Source: Stenotrophomonas pavanii (lineage in GTDB: Bacteria > Pseudomonadota > Gammaproteobacteria > Xanthomonadales > Xanthomonadaceae). Taken from it: 64,000 nucleotides of DNA. This document shows positions 46,246-54,787 of this stretch, in pieces (within the stretch, counting starts at the first letter, position 1; the number at the start of each line of letters is the position of its first letter). Location of the stretch: contig NZ_FNFQ01000002.1 in NCBI RefSeq assembly GCF_900101175.1, forward strand, positions 244,203-308,202. Reading direction: 5' to 3'. Under the pieces are notes generated by a model. The model made no database searches. It had not been told where the DNA came from and worked only from the letters and a program-made list of their open reading frames with translations. A program made the position numbers and the translations under genes.

Positions 46246-46381
46246 GACCCGCGCTCCTCGATACACGCGGCGTACCTCTGCCGCAACGCCTGCAGGATGC
46301 GCGAATCGGGCTACAAGGGCGCGTGATGATCGATGAAGATCGCGGCCACGACCTGTTCACTCCGGCCCTGCGACGGCGTCT

Positions 46382-47836
46382 TCAGAACGCGCGCTCCCAT
46401 TTCAGGCTGAGCAGGCTGCGGTCGTGGCTGTACAGCCAGCCGACGTTGCTGTCGATGCGGGCATAGCGCAGGCTGAGGCTGGGGACCAGCCCGGCCACCG
46501 CCAGCCGCTCGCTGCGCACGATGGCGATCAGGGTCTGTTCTTCGTCCTGCCGGCGCGCCTCCAGCAATGGGCTCCAGGCCGCGTAATCGCGGTGGCGCAG
46601 GGTGATGAACACTGTGGCCGTGGTACCCCGCCACTGACGGGCCGCGCCCAGCCGCACGCCGCGCTGGCGGTAGCCGTTGGCCGGGTCGGCAGCGCTGCTG
46701 TCGGTCAGGTCCACGCCCGCGAACAGGGTCCAGCGCGGGTTGAGCGCGCGGAACCCGGTGGCATACAGCGCCGCCAGTTCGCCATCGTAGTTGTCGGCCA
46801 GGCCCGGCCGCCGGTAGCGCTGGCGTTTCCAGTCGGCCTCCAGCTTGAGCAGGCTGCGCGCGTCCAGCGCGTACTGCCATTCGCCGTGCACGCCACTGCC
46901 GCCCTGCAGGGCATGATTGCCCAGCGCCTGGTAGTCATAGCTCGGCGCCAGCTGCAGGGTGTGCCGTGCACTGCGCCAGCTGTAGCCGGCCTGCACGCTG
47001 GCGTTGAGCTCGTTGTATGCGCTGTAGCCACGCCAGGCCTGGCCGAACGCCAGCCCGCGCACGTACAGCCCATGATGGCCGGCCAGCGCCCAGCGCCGTT
47101 CCAGGTTGGCGTCGTAGTCCAGGCCGGTGGCGCGCTGCGCTTCGGGCAGCGTGCGTTCGATCAGGCAGGTGTCGCCGACACCGAACAGGCACGTGCGGCT
47201 GGCCGAACTGCGGTTGATGTTGTCGCTCCATGCAGGCCCGGCGGCGACCGAACCCTTCCAGCGCCTGCGTGCCTGCAACGCGTCCAGATAGCTGTCCACG
47301 CGTGCGCGCACACCAGCGGTGGCCGGATCGTTGCTGTCGATACCGGCCTTGATTGCACCGAACAATGCCACCGCCTCGCGGTCGCGCTGGTCTTCGGCAT
47401 AGACACGCGCCAGTTCAAGGCGGGCGGGCAGGAAGTCCGGCTTCGCGGCCAGCAGTGCTTCGTACTCCTGTGCGGCGCGCGAATGATCACCGGCGACGCG
47501 GGCCAACGCACCCTGCGCATAGTGGCGCAGCAGCGGATCGTGCCCGGGAAGCTCGATGTACTCGGCCAGGAATGCCGCGGCGGCCGGCCACTGCTGGTGC
47601 TGCAGCGACAGGTACAGCGCCTGCCCGAGATCATCGACGGTGCGCTCCACCCGCACGGTCTGGCCATCGAGGGTGAGCGTCGGCCGTTGCGATTCGGCCT
47701 GCTGCAGGCGCTGCTGGTCCTGCTGCTGGTGGCGCAGTTCGCTGCCCTGTTCGAGCACGCGGCGGAGGTCGTCCTGCTGGGCGCGCACGTCGGCGGCAGC
47801 CAGCAGCAGGAACACGGGAAGCAGGGGGTGGCGCAT
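46382..47836 (-). CDS. Slam-type outer-membrane translocon
   Basis: A 484-residue Slam (DUF560) protein that moves lipoproteins or hemophores across the outer membrane. Signal peptide about 1-19; an N-terminal TPR region (about 80-200: HYAQGALARVAGDHSRAAQE, ARLELARVYAEDQRDREAV) is followed by a 14-strand barrel (about 210-484) with alternating aromatics and a C-terminal Phe (SLKWERAF). ATG 47836 is preferred over 47854 as GGA lies before it. It follows the hemophore-like gene, its likely cargo, by 87 bp. Confidence 0.88.
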   Translation of the reverse strand: MRHPLLPVFLLLAAADVRAQQDDLRRVLEQGSELRHQQQDQQRLQQAESQRPTLTLDGQTVRVERTVDDLGQALYLSLQHQQWPAAAAFLAEYIELPGHDPLLRHYAQGALARVAGDHSRAAQEYEALLAAKPDFLPARLELARVYAEDQRDREAVALFGAIKAGIDSNDPATAGVRARVDSYLDALQARRRWKGSVAAGPAWSDNINRSSASRTCLFGVGDTCLIERTLPEAQRATGLDYDANLERRWALAGHHGLYVRGLAFGQAWRGYSAYNELNASVQAGYSWRSARHTLQLAPSYDYQALGNHALQGGSGVHGEWQYALDARSLLKLEADWKRQRYRRPGLADNYDGELAALYATGFRALNPRWTLFAGVDLTDSSAADPANGYRQRGVRLGAARQWRGTTATVFITLRHRDYAAWSPLLEARRQDEEQTLIAIVRSERLAVAGLVPSLSLRYARIDSNVGWLYSHDRSLLSLKWERAF

Positions 47837-47923
47837 GGTCGATCCGTGGTGCATGCAGCGGGCCGAAGCAGGGACTGGCGGATCGCGGCTTGTCCCTGCC
47901 CTGCCCCGTCAGGGGCGTGGCAA

Positions 47924-48688
47924 TCAGTTCTTGCTGCCGCCGAAGGCGGTGTCGTACTGGCTGTTGCCGGCGAACGTGGCGATACCGGCCAGGGTGGCGG
48001 CGTTGGCGCCGAAGAACTGGCCCTGGCTGTTGCCGGTGACCGAACCGTTGGCGACGGCGGTGCCGGCGAAGGACGCGTCGGCGCTGTTGATGTTGGCGCT
48101 GATCGCCAGGGTCTGGCCACCACCGGCCAGGCCGCCGGTCAGCTTGCCAGTGCCGAAGTCCGCCGCGAAGGTGCCGCTGAGCAGGTTGCTGCCGTTGAAC
48201 TTGTTCAGGCCGGCGACCGCGTAGGTGGCGGTGCCGCTGGGCAACGTGGTGCCTGCGCGGTCGCCGGCGAAGTACACCTGGCGGTTGTTGAAGCCACCCG
48301 CGGCGCCATCCTTGGACCATTCACCGAACCACACATCGCCACTGCCCACCTTGACGAAGTTGAAGTGGCCCATGCCGGCATGGTTGCCCGGCGTGCCGGT
48401 GATCGGCATGGCCAGCGTACGCACGGTCACGTTGCCCACGGTGGTGGGCGCCGAGTACGCGGACAGGCCCTGGAAATCGACCGGCTTGGCGTTGGAGACG
48501 GTGCCGACGCCGATGCCGGCCTTGCCTGCGCTGTGCGGCCCGCCGTTGACTTCGGAGGCACCGACCTTGACGTACAGCTGCGAATCGGTGGCCGGGCTGG
48601 CCGCACCGACGATGTCGGCCGCCTGGGCGGCACCGGCCAGGGCGAAGGTGGCGGCCATGGCCAGTACGGAACGGGAGATCATCTTCAT
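47924..48688 (-). CDS. HphA-like Slam-dependent secreted hemophore
   Basis: A 254-residue exported protein: signal peptide about 1-22 ending AGAAQA|ADIV with no lipobox Cys, so the mature form is soluble. After an N-terminal ligand domain (about 23-130) it has a TbpB-like 8-strand barrel: FAGDRAGTTLPSGTATYAV, LLSGTFAADFGTGKLTGGL, GQFFGANAATLAGIATF, ending DTAFGGSKN. This plan is that of hemophilin/HphA, secreted through Slam to capture heme. ATG 48688 follows AAGGAG. Neighbours (Slam, TonB receptor) agree. Heme binding is inferred, not shown. Confidence 0.8.
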   Translation of the reverse strand: MKMISRSVLAMAATFALAGAAQAADIVGAASPATDSQLYVKVGASEVNGGPHSAGKAGIGVGTVSNAKPVDFQGLSAYSAPTTVGNVTVRTLAMPITGTPGNHAGMGHFNFVKVGSGDVWFGEWSKDGAAGGFNNRQVYFAGDRAGTTLPSGTATYAVAGLNKFNGSNLLSGTFAADFGTGKLTGGLAGGGQTLAISANINSADASFAGTAVANGSVTGNSQGQFFGANAATLAGIATFAGNSQYDTAFGGSKN

Positions 48689-48740
48689 GGAACTACTCCT
48701 TGGGTTGAGGGAACAACGGGTACAACAACAGAACAGGTGA

Positions 48741-51700
48741 TCAGAAGCGCGCAGTGACACCGAGCTTCAGCGTGCGCCCCGGCGCCGGCAGCGTGGAGCG
48801 CGTGGCCGGGTCGACGTAGTAGCGGTTGCCGAGATTGGTCCCGACCAGCTCGACGCTGGCATGGTCGTTGATGCGCCAGCGCGCGTAGGCGTCGACGGTG
48901 GTGATGTTTCCCCAGGTGAACGGCACGTTCTGCCAGATCAGGCCACCACTGCCGCCATACAGGCGGTCACGATAGGCCTGCAGGTCCGGGTTCTGGTGGC
49001 GCTGGTAATGCACGATGCGGCTGCCCAGTTCCAGGCGCTCATCGAACAGCCGGGTGCCCAGCGACCCGTTCACCGACAACCGGGGAATGGCCTGGGTCAG
49101 CAGGTAGCCACTGACGAAGCCGTCCTGCACGCAGTCGGGCACCTTGCCGGCCAGTGCATCGAGCTGCACCGCCATGCTTTCGTCGCATACCTCGTTTTCC
49201 AGCGTGCGGCTGATGCCCAGGTCGATGAAGATGCGGCGGTTGTCGAAGCGCGCCTGCAGCTCCACGCCGCGGATGCGCTGCTTGTCCAGGTTGTCGAACA
49301 GGAAGTTGCCGTCGCGCTCGATCACGTTGCGGGTCTTGTGCACGTAGTAGGCCAGCTTCACGTCGGCATCAGCGGTGTTGCCGAACAGCGCCGACAGGTT
49401 GTGCACGTAGCCCACTTCGTAGTTGTAGGCGTGTTCGGGCTTGAGCGGGTACAGCGGGTTCAGGCTGCTGGAGAACGCGATGGTGCTCTCGAACATGCTG
49501 GGGAAACGCACCGCCTCGCTGTAACGGACATAGGCGCGCGCATTGGGCGAGAAATGCGCGGTGGCCGAGAAGGTCGGCAACCAGGCATGGTCGCGCCTGC
49601 GCTCATTGCGCCCGGATACCGTCTGCGGCCGCCCGCTCTGGATGCTGCACAGGATCTGCGCGCCCTGCACCGGCAACAGCCCGGGAATGGCCGCCACCTC
49701 GCCATTCAAGCAGGGGTTGCTGGCACGGCGGTAGTTGCCGTCCGCATCCGGCAGCCAGGGAATGCTGTGCTCCACCGCCACCGGCGTCTCGTACCTGCTC
49801 AGCAAGCCCTTGAGCAGATCATCGACGATGAAGCCCATGCCGATGCTGTCCCAGAACGCGCGCTGCGACTCGATGGCGTCGATCTCGCCCTGCAGGCTGG
49901 CCGGGCGCTCAGGCAGTTCGTTGACCCGGTAGCGGGCCTCCTTGGGGAACACCGAGGTGGTCATCAGCTCCGGGTGTTCCTGCAGGAAATCGTCGAAGGC
50001 CCAATAGCGCGCGTAGCGCACGCCGGCGCTCAGCGAGAGGAAATCCACCGGCCGCCAGTCCAGCACCAGATAGCCCTCGCCTTCCTGGCGGCGCCCGGCG
50101 CGCGGGTACATGCGCCAGCCATCGCTGACCCCGAAGTACGGGTCCGCCGAGCGCAGTTTCTCGAACTGCCAGTTGCCGCCCACGGTCAGGTCCAGGGTCG
50201 AATGCAGCGCGAAGCGGTTGCTCAGGGTCAGGCCGGTGCGGTCGTTGCGGGCATTGGCCAGCGCGGTATTGCGCAGGATCGGGCTGCTGCCGGGGTTCCA
50301 GTCGGGGTTGCTGGCAAAATTGGGGAAGCCGCCGGCGGTGTAGGTATCGCTGGTGGTTTCGGTGCGCCACAGGTTGGCACGCAGGTCCAGCCAGCGGCTG
50401 CCGGCGGGCTGCCAGTGGTATTCCAGGTTCCAGGCATCGGCATCGACGCGGCTCAGCGGCCACTGGATGCGGCCGTAGTCGGGCGCAGACAGGATGCGCG
50501 AGGGCATGATCTCGCCGTAGTGGGAGAGCGTACGCCGCCAGGTGGCGCGCAGCTGCTGGTCATCGTTGATCTGCCAGGTTGCTTTCAGCAGCCACGATTC
50601 CTGCTCATTGGAGGTGTTGGGCACCTCGTCGCCGGGCTTGAAATAGCGCGCCAGCGTGGTGATGTAGTCCAGGCCCTTGTACTCGAACTGCTCGCGTGGC
50701 TCCTGGTCGTAGTAGGCCGCGCCGCGGGTGCCGGAGAAGTAATTGCCGCGCTTGCGCCAGGCATAGGCCGCCATCACGTCGACATGCTCGCCGCGCAGGC
50801 CCAGCGCCAGCCGCCAGGCCTGGTCTTCCCCGGCGAACACATTGGTTTCAGAACCGCGCGACTTCACCGGCACCAGCAGCGTGCTGTCGGCATACGGCGC
50901 CGAGGGCGAGCCCTGCGGGAACCCGGGCACCGTGCGGTAGTCCTCGCCGGTATGCAGCCGCGGCAGGCGTGGCGCCACCGCATTGCTGCTGCCTTCGATC
51001 TTCAGCTCCCCGCCGAAGCGCTCACCGGCCTCCACGATGTCATCGACGTCGATGGTCTTGATCACCAGCGCGCCACCGATCCCGCTGTGCACATCGCGCA
51101 CCAGCCCTGGCCCCTTGATGACCTGGATGCCACCTATCAGGTTGGGATCGATGTAGTTGCGGTTGCTGACGCCGTTGTAGCCGCGCCAGACCGTGAGCGC
51201 CTGCTCGCCACCGTCGATGCTGACCGGCACCCGCCCCGGCCCCTGGATGCCGCGGATGTTGATGTCCAGCGCGCCGCTGTTGCGCGCATCGCCGCTGAAC
51301 ACACCGACCAGATCCTTGACCACGTCGGCCGGATTGGCGCCGCGGTAGCGCTCCACCCGGTCGCGCCCCGAATACGCCGTGGTCATGTCCAGCGCGAACA
51401 CATCGTCGTAGCCGCGCCGATCGCGGGCCTCACCCCCTTCCGACTGCAGGCGACCGGCCACGTCCAGTGTGTCGGTCACCCGCACCCCTTCCCCTTCCCC
51501 CGCCTCCGCTGCGGCGCGCAGGCTCCAGGTGCCATCCATGCCACGCAGGGCGCGCACGCCGCTGCCGCGCAGCAGCTGCTGCAGGGCCTGCATCTGGCTG
51601 TACTCGCCGTTCACCGCGCTGGAACGACGCCCTTCCACCAGGTCACTACGGAACACCACCTGCACATCGGCCTGGCGGCCAAAGCTGCGCACGGCATCGG

Positions 51701-51857
51701 CCAGCGGTTGTTCCGGGATGGCGTAGCTGCGCAGCGGTGCGGCCACCGCCGCTTGCGCCTGCGCGCTCGGCACCCAGGCCATCGGCAGCAGTGCAGTGGA
51801 GATGGCCAAGGCCAGGACAGTGGCGCGGCGATGACAGGCAGATGCCGTGGACGGCAT
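48741..51857 (-). CDS. TonB-dependent receptor with signalling STN domain (heme-type)
   Basis: A 1038-residue outer-membrane receptor. Signal peptide about 1-35; an STN domain (about 43-110: YAIPEQPLADAVRSFGRQAD) for contact with FecR; plug (about 150-280: NIRGIQGPGRVPVSIDGGEQ); then a 22-strand barrel with C-terminal Phe. The RYSEAVRFPSMFE ... LNPLYPLKPE part resembles the FRAP/NPNL boxes of heme/hemoglobin receptors. First gene before the hemophore and Slam genes, so probably heme or hemophore uptake. Its ribosome-binding site lies inside a perfect 10-bp stem. Confidence 0.9.
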   Translation of the reverse strand: MPSTASACHRRATVLALAISTALLPMAWVPSAQAQAAVAAPLRSYAIPEQPLADAVRSFGRQADVQVVFRSDLVEGRRSSAVNGEYSQMQALQQLLRGSGVRALRGMDGTWSLRAAAEAGEGEGVRVTDTLDVAGRLQSEGGEARDRRGYDDVFALDMTTAYSGRDRVERYRGANPADVVKDLVGVFSGDARNSGALDINIRGIQGPGRVPVSIDGGEQALTVWRGYNGVSNRNYIDPNLIGGIQVIKGPGLVRDVHSGIGGALVIKTIDVDDIVEAGERFGGELKIEGSSNAVAPRLPRLHTGEDYRTVPGFPQGSPSAPYADSTLLVPVKSRGSETNVFAGEDQAWRLALGLRGEHVDVMAAYAWRKRGNYFSGTRGAAYYDQEPREQFEYKGLDYITTLARYFKPGDEVPNTSNEQESWLLKATWQINDDQQLRATWRRTLSHYGEIMPSRILSAPDYGRIQWPLSRVDADAWNLEYHWQPAGSRWLDLRANLWRTETTSDTYTAGGFPNFASNPDWNPGSSPILRNTALANARNDRTGLTLSNRFALHSTLDLTVGGNWQFEKLRSADPYFGVSDGWRMYPRAGRRQEGEGYLVLDWRPVDFLSLSAGVRYARYWAFDDFLQEHPELMTTSVFPKEARYRVNELPERPASLQGEIDAIESQRAFWDSIGMGFIVDDLLKGLLSRYETPVAVEHSIPWLPDADGNYRRASNPCLNGEVAAIPGLLPVQGAQILCSIQSGRPQTVSGRNERRRDHAWLPTFSATAHFSPNARAYVRYSEAVRFPSMFESTIAFSSSLNPLYPLKPEHAYNYEVGYVHNLSALFGNTADADVKLAYYVHKTRNVIERDGNFLFDNLDKQRIRGVELQARFDNRRIFIDLGISRTLENEVCDESMAVQLDALAGKVPDCVQDGFVSGYLLTQAIPRLSVNGSLGTRLFDERLELGSRIVHYQRHQNPDLQAYRDRLYGGSGGLIWQNVPFTWGNITTVDAYARWRINDHASVELVGTNLGNRYYVDPATRSTLPAPGRTLKLGVTARF

Positions 51858-51866
51858 GGACAGGAA

Positions 51867-51928
51867 CTCCTCAAGCGGGGCGGGACCACGAGCACATCCG
51901 GTGCCGGTGGTGCGTCTGGCTTGAGGAG
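51867..51928 (-). promoter_or_regulatory. 5' UTR hairpin burying the receptor's Shine-Dalgarno
   Basis: On the minus strand, CTCCTCAAGC (51928-51919) can pair perfectly with GCTTGAGGAG (51876-51867), which contains the Shine-Dalgarno GAGGAG nine bases before the receptor ATG at 51857. The loop carries two more nested stems, ACCAC/GTGGT (51885-51889 / 51907-51911) and GCAC/GTGC (51892-51895 / 51901-51904). The whole makes one ~62-nt hairpin likely to block translation until opened. Confidence 0.65.
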
Positions 51929-51988
51929 AAACGCTGTTTCGCTCTGGCTATACCTCTATAGACAGCCGGGTACGACCACTGCCCACGG

Positions 51989-52009
51989 TTTTTTCATGTT
52001 TTTTTCATG
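51989..52009. promoter_or_regulatory. AT-rich direct repeat upstream of the receptor
   Basis: Two tandem copies of TTTTTTCATG (51989-51998 and 51999-52009, the second with one extra T), in the gap between the FecR stop and the receptor. The gap also contains a TATAGAGGTATA palindrome (minus strand, about 51950-51961). The site is where a FecI-type promoter would lie; the role is unproven. Confidence 0.4.
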
Positions 52010-52039
52010 CGACCGATTCATGCGTGCTCCGCGAGTGCT

Positions 52040-52996
52040 TCACCACACCAGCAACGCACCGCCGGGCAAGCGCTGCACGCGCAGTCCCGCCTGCGCGGCC
52101 ACGGCGTCGATGGCCGTGTCCGGCTGCTGCAGATGGAACAGGCCACTGACCCGCACGCGGGCGCTCTGGCCGGCCAGCACCCAGACCGGTGCACGCCGGT
52201 AGCGGCCGAGGTCGGTGATGGCCTGCGCAGCGGGCAGATCGTCGATGACCACCTCACCGCGACGCCACGGTGCCATCGCCTCCGGCGCGGCCTGCTGCAG
52301 CGGCTGCAGCCAGCGCCCGTCACGGAACGCCCGTGCCTGCCCGGCGCGCAGGCGCTGCACGCTGCCATCGCCCGGGCGCACATCGACCATGCCCTCGCTG
52401 ACTTCGGTGGTGATGATCGCGCCCTGCATGGACACGCTGAACGCCGTACCGATATCGCGGATCCGGCCACCGCCGGCTTCGACCTGGAACGGCCGCTGCT
52501 CGTGCGCGACCTGGAACCAGGCCTGCCCGCGCAGCAGGCGCACGCGCCGCTGCGGGCCATCGAACGCGAGTGCCAGCGCGGTGCCGGCATCGAGCACCGC
52601 CGTGCTGCCGTCGTCCAGCTGCACCACGCGCGGCGCAGTGCTGCTGCGCAGGTCGCTGCGCGCGAGCAGCAATGCGTGGGGCGCGGCCGCGACCATCAGC
52701 ACCACCACCGCTGCGCTGGCCAGCCGCCACGGCAGCCGGCGGCGCGGTGCGATCGGACGCAGCCCTTGGCGATCGGTGGTCAGTTCGGGCAGCGCGGCCA
52801 ACACTTCGGGCCCGGCGGCGTCCAGCCGCAGCCAGAAGGCCTGTTGCTGGCGCCACGCCAGTGCGTGGCGGGGATCAGCCTGCAGCCAGCGCTGCAGGCT
52901 GCGTTGCTGGCGTTCCGGCAGCGGGCCTGCACTGCACCGTATCACCCAGCGCAACGCCTGCCTGGCCTGCCGCGGCGAGGGTTCGGACGTGGTCAT
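52040..52996 (-). CDS. FecR-type anti-sigma / sigma regulator
   Basis: A 318-residue inner-membrane regulator. DUF4880 at the N-terminus (about 8-50: RQARQALRWVIRCSAGPLPE), one TM helix (about 88-107), and a periplasmic FecR domain (about 115-210: RVVQLDDGSTAVLDAGTALA, RLLRGQAWFQVAHEQRPFQV, GTAFSV). The C-terminal DUF4974/STN-like part contacts the receptor's STN domain. Starts 82 bp after the sigma-factor gene stop. Confidence 0.92.
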   Translation of the reverse strand: MTTSEPSPRQARQALRWVIRCSAGPLPERQQRSLQRWLQADPRHALAWRQQQAFWLRLDAAGPEVLAALPELTTDRQGLRPIAPRRRLPWRLASAAVVVLMVAAAPHALLLARSDLRSSTAPRVVQLDDGSTAVLDAGTALALAFDGPQRRVRLLRGQAWFQVAHEQRPFQVEAGGGRIRDIGTAFSVSMQGAIITTEVSEGMVDVRPGDGSVQRLRAGQARAFRDGRWLQPLQQAAPEAMAPWRRGEVVIDDLPAAQAITDLGRYRRAPVWVLAGQSARVRVSGLFHLQQPDTAIDAVAAQAGLRVQRLPGGALLVW

Positions 52997-53078
52997 GGTT
53001 GTGGCCTGCCGCACCGCGAACGGGTGCGCTTTCCTGTTGTGACAACGGCGGGCACGATCTGCCCACGGCAATCGCCGC

Positions 53079-53582
53079 TCATTGGCCCATTCCCCGCTGC
53101 TGTTGCTGGATCAGCAGCGCTGCGCGCAGCACATGCTTGCCGACCAGGCTCTTGGAGATTCCCAGGCGCGCCGCGATTTCGCGCTCGCTCAGGCCCAGGT
53201 AGCGGTTGAGCACGAAGCACTCGCGCACCTGGGCCGGCAGGGCCAGGATGGTCTGGGTGATCTCGCGCAGCTGGGCCTGGTCCAGCGCCTGCGCCTCGCC
53301 ATCACCACGGGCCTCGGCCATGTCGACGGCGTACTCGGCCATGGCCCGGCGCTCGCGGGCGTCGGCCTGGCTGCGGTTGAGCGCGTGGTGGTAGGCCATC
53401 CGGTACAGATAGCCGCGCGGCTCCAGGATGGGCGGATCGCCGGGCACGCTGCTGGCCTTCAGGTACAGGTTCTGCAGGGTGTCCTCGGTGCTGGCCGGGT
53501 CGAGGTAGCGCGCGATGAAGCGGGACAACGCACGGCGCTCGCGGATCAGCAGCTCGACCAGCGCCAGGGCATTGGGAGACAT
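53079..53582 (-). CDS. FecI-like ECF sigma factor
   Basis: A 167-residue ECF sigma-70 factor. Region 2 is at about 15-80 (RRALSRFIARYLDPASTEDTLQNLYL, LEPRGYLYRMAYHHALNRSQ) and region 4 at about 110-160 (LPAQVRECFVLNRYLGLSEREIAARLGISKSLVGKH). ATG 53582 is preferred over an upstream TTG. It activates the receptor-hemophore-Slam genes through FecR and receptor occupancy. I found no Fur box in the 128-bp upstream gap, unusual for this type of gene. Confidence 0.92.
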   Translation of the reverse strand: MSPNALALVELLIRERRALSRFIARYLDPASTEDTLQNLYLKASSVPGDPPILEPRGYLYRMAYHHALNRSQADARERRAMAEYAVDMAEARGDGEAQALDQAQLREITQTILALPAQVRECFVLNRYLGLSEREIAARLGISKSLVGKHVLRAALLIQQQQRGMGQ

Positions 53583-53685
53583 AGGTGCCAAGGCCGGACC
53601 GGGGAATGATGGGCGTGATGGCGGCGGTCCGGACGTGGATTGTGGGCTGCGCGGCCGCAGGCGGCAAGCCGCGCCACGAAAGCAT

Positions 53686-53714
53686 CATCCACGCACGGCG
53701 TGGAGAGGATCTAC
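53686..53714. repeat. SMAG-type element at a LysR stop codon
   Basis: ATCCACGCACGGCGTGG followed by AGAGGATCTAC. The GTAG head (minus strand 53714-53711) contains the TAG stop of the LysR gene. Confidence 0.6.
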
Positions 53715-54637
53715 GGTTCCTCCAGCGCCTCGAAGCGTTCGGCGAGGTAATCGATCAGCGCACGCACCGCAGGCAACAGACCGCGTCGCGACGGGAACAC
53801 TGCGTGCACGATGCCGTGCCTGGGCACCCATTCCGGCAGCACCCGCACCAGCGCGCCGCTGGCCAGCTCGTCGCTGATCATCATCCGCGGCAGCATCAGC
53901 ACGCCCACCCCGGCCACCGCGGCGGTGCGCAACGCGATCATGTCATCGCTGACCAGCCGCGGGCGATGGTGCACGCTGGCCAGCACCTCGCCCGGCCCGG
54001 TGTATTCCCAGGCATGCTGCTGGCTGGGCGATGCCAGATCGACAGTCGGCATCATCGCCAGGTCGGCCGGCACCTGCGGCGTACCCAGCCGCTGCAGCAG
54101 CGCCGGGCTGGCACTGGTGCACCAGGCCCGGCGCGCCAGCACGCGCACCACCAGGTCACTGTCCTCCAGGGGTGGCGGCCGCACCCGGATCGCCACGTCC
54201 ACGCCCTCGCCCACCACATCCACGCGCCGGTTGGTGGCGTCCAGCTGCACCGTCACCTGCGGGTGCAGGGCGAGGAAATCGGCCAGCATCGTGCCGATGC
54301 GCGCATGCAGGATCGCGATCGGGCACGCCAGGCGGATCGTGCCGCGCGGCTCAGCGCGTGACATCGCAATGGCTTCTTCAGCCGCTTCGGCCTCGACCAG
54401 CATGGCCTTGCAGTGGCGGTAATAGTCCTGGCCGACCTCGGTGACCGAGAAGCGCCGGGTCGAACGCTGGATCAGGCGCACGCCCAGCCGTTCCTCCAGC
54501 AGCGCGATGCGCCGGCTCAGTTTCGACTTCGGCATGGCCAGCGCCCGGCCGGCCTGCGAGAAGCCGCCGTGCTCGACCACCATGGCGAAGTAGAACAGGT
54601 CGTTGAGGTCACAACGGCGGATATCTGCGATGAACAC
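53711..54637 (-). CDS. LysR family regulator divergent from pirin
   Basis: A 308-residue LysR regulator from GTG 54637, seven bases after AGGAGG. HTH about 8-65 (LNDLFYFAMVVEHGGFSQAG, PKSKLSRRIALLEERLGVRL), effector domain to about 300 (RGTIRLACPIAILHARIG). Divergent from the pirin gene; LysR-pirin pairs are common and the regulator probably controls pirin and the genes after it. The stop TAG is the head of a SMAG repeat. Confidence 0.92.
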   Translation of the reverse strand: MFIADIRRCDLNDLFYFAMVVEHGGFSQAGRALAMPKSKLSRRIALLEERLGVRLIQRSTRRFSVTEVGQDYYRHCKAMLVEAEAAEEAIAMSRAEPRGTIRLACPIAILHARIGTMLADFLALHPQVTVQLDATNRRVDVVGEGVDVAIRVRPPPLEDSDLVVRVLARRAWCTSASPALLQRLGTPQVPADLAMMPTVDLASPSQQHAWEYTGPGEVLASVHHRPRLVSDDMIALRTAAVAGVGVLMLPRMMISDELASGALVRVLPEWVPRHGIVHAVFPSRRGLLPAVRALIDYLAERFEALEEP

Positions 54638-54787
54638 GAGGCGACCTCCTGCGGCCGACGGCCTGCCGCCAGTGTTCACCATACAGGACTATGACGGCAA
54701 CTATTGGCGTCTACCGGTCCCATTGTTGCGCCGATATCGTCTTCGCAACGAACAACAGCGGCCGGCAGCCCCGGCCAGGAGATCGCC

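Noticed and set aside
46424-48757. 777-codon plus-strand frame across the Slam and hemophore genes
   Set aside because: Antisense shadow; the minus-strand products have signal peptides, barrels and good ribosome-binding sites.
48861-52202. Very long open frame (over 1100 codons) antisense to the TonB receptor
   Set aside because: It is a GC-rich shadow frame opposite a receptor with clear domains; its translation is rich in His/Gln/Arg/Ala with no family motif.
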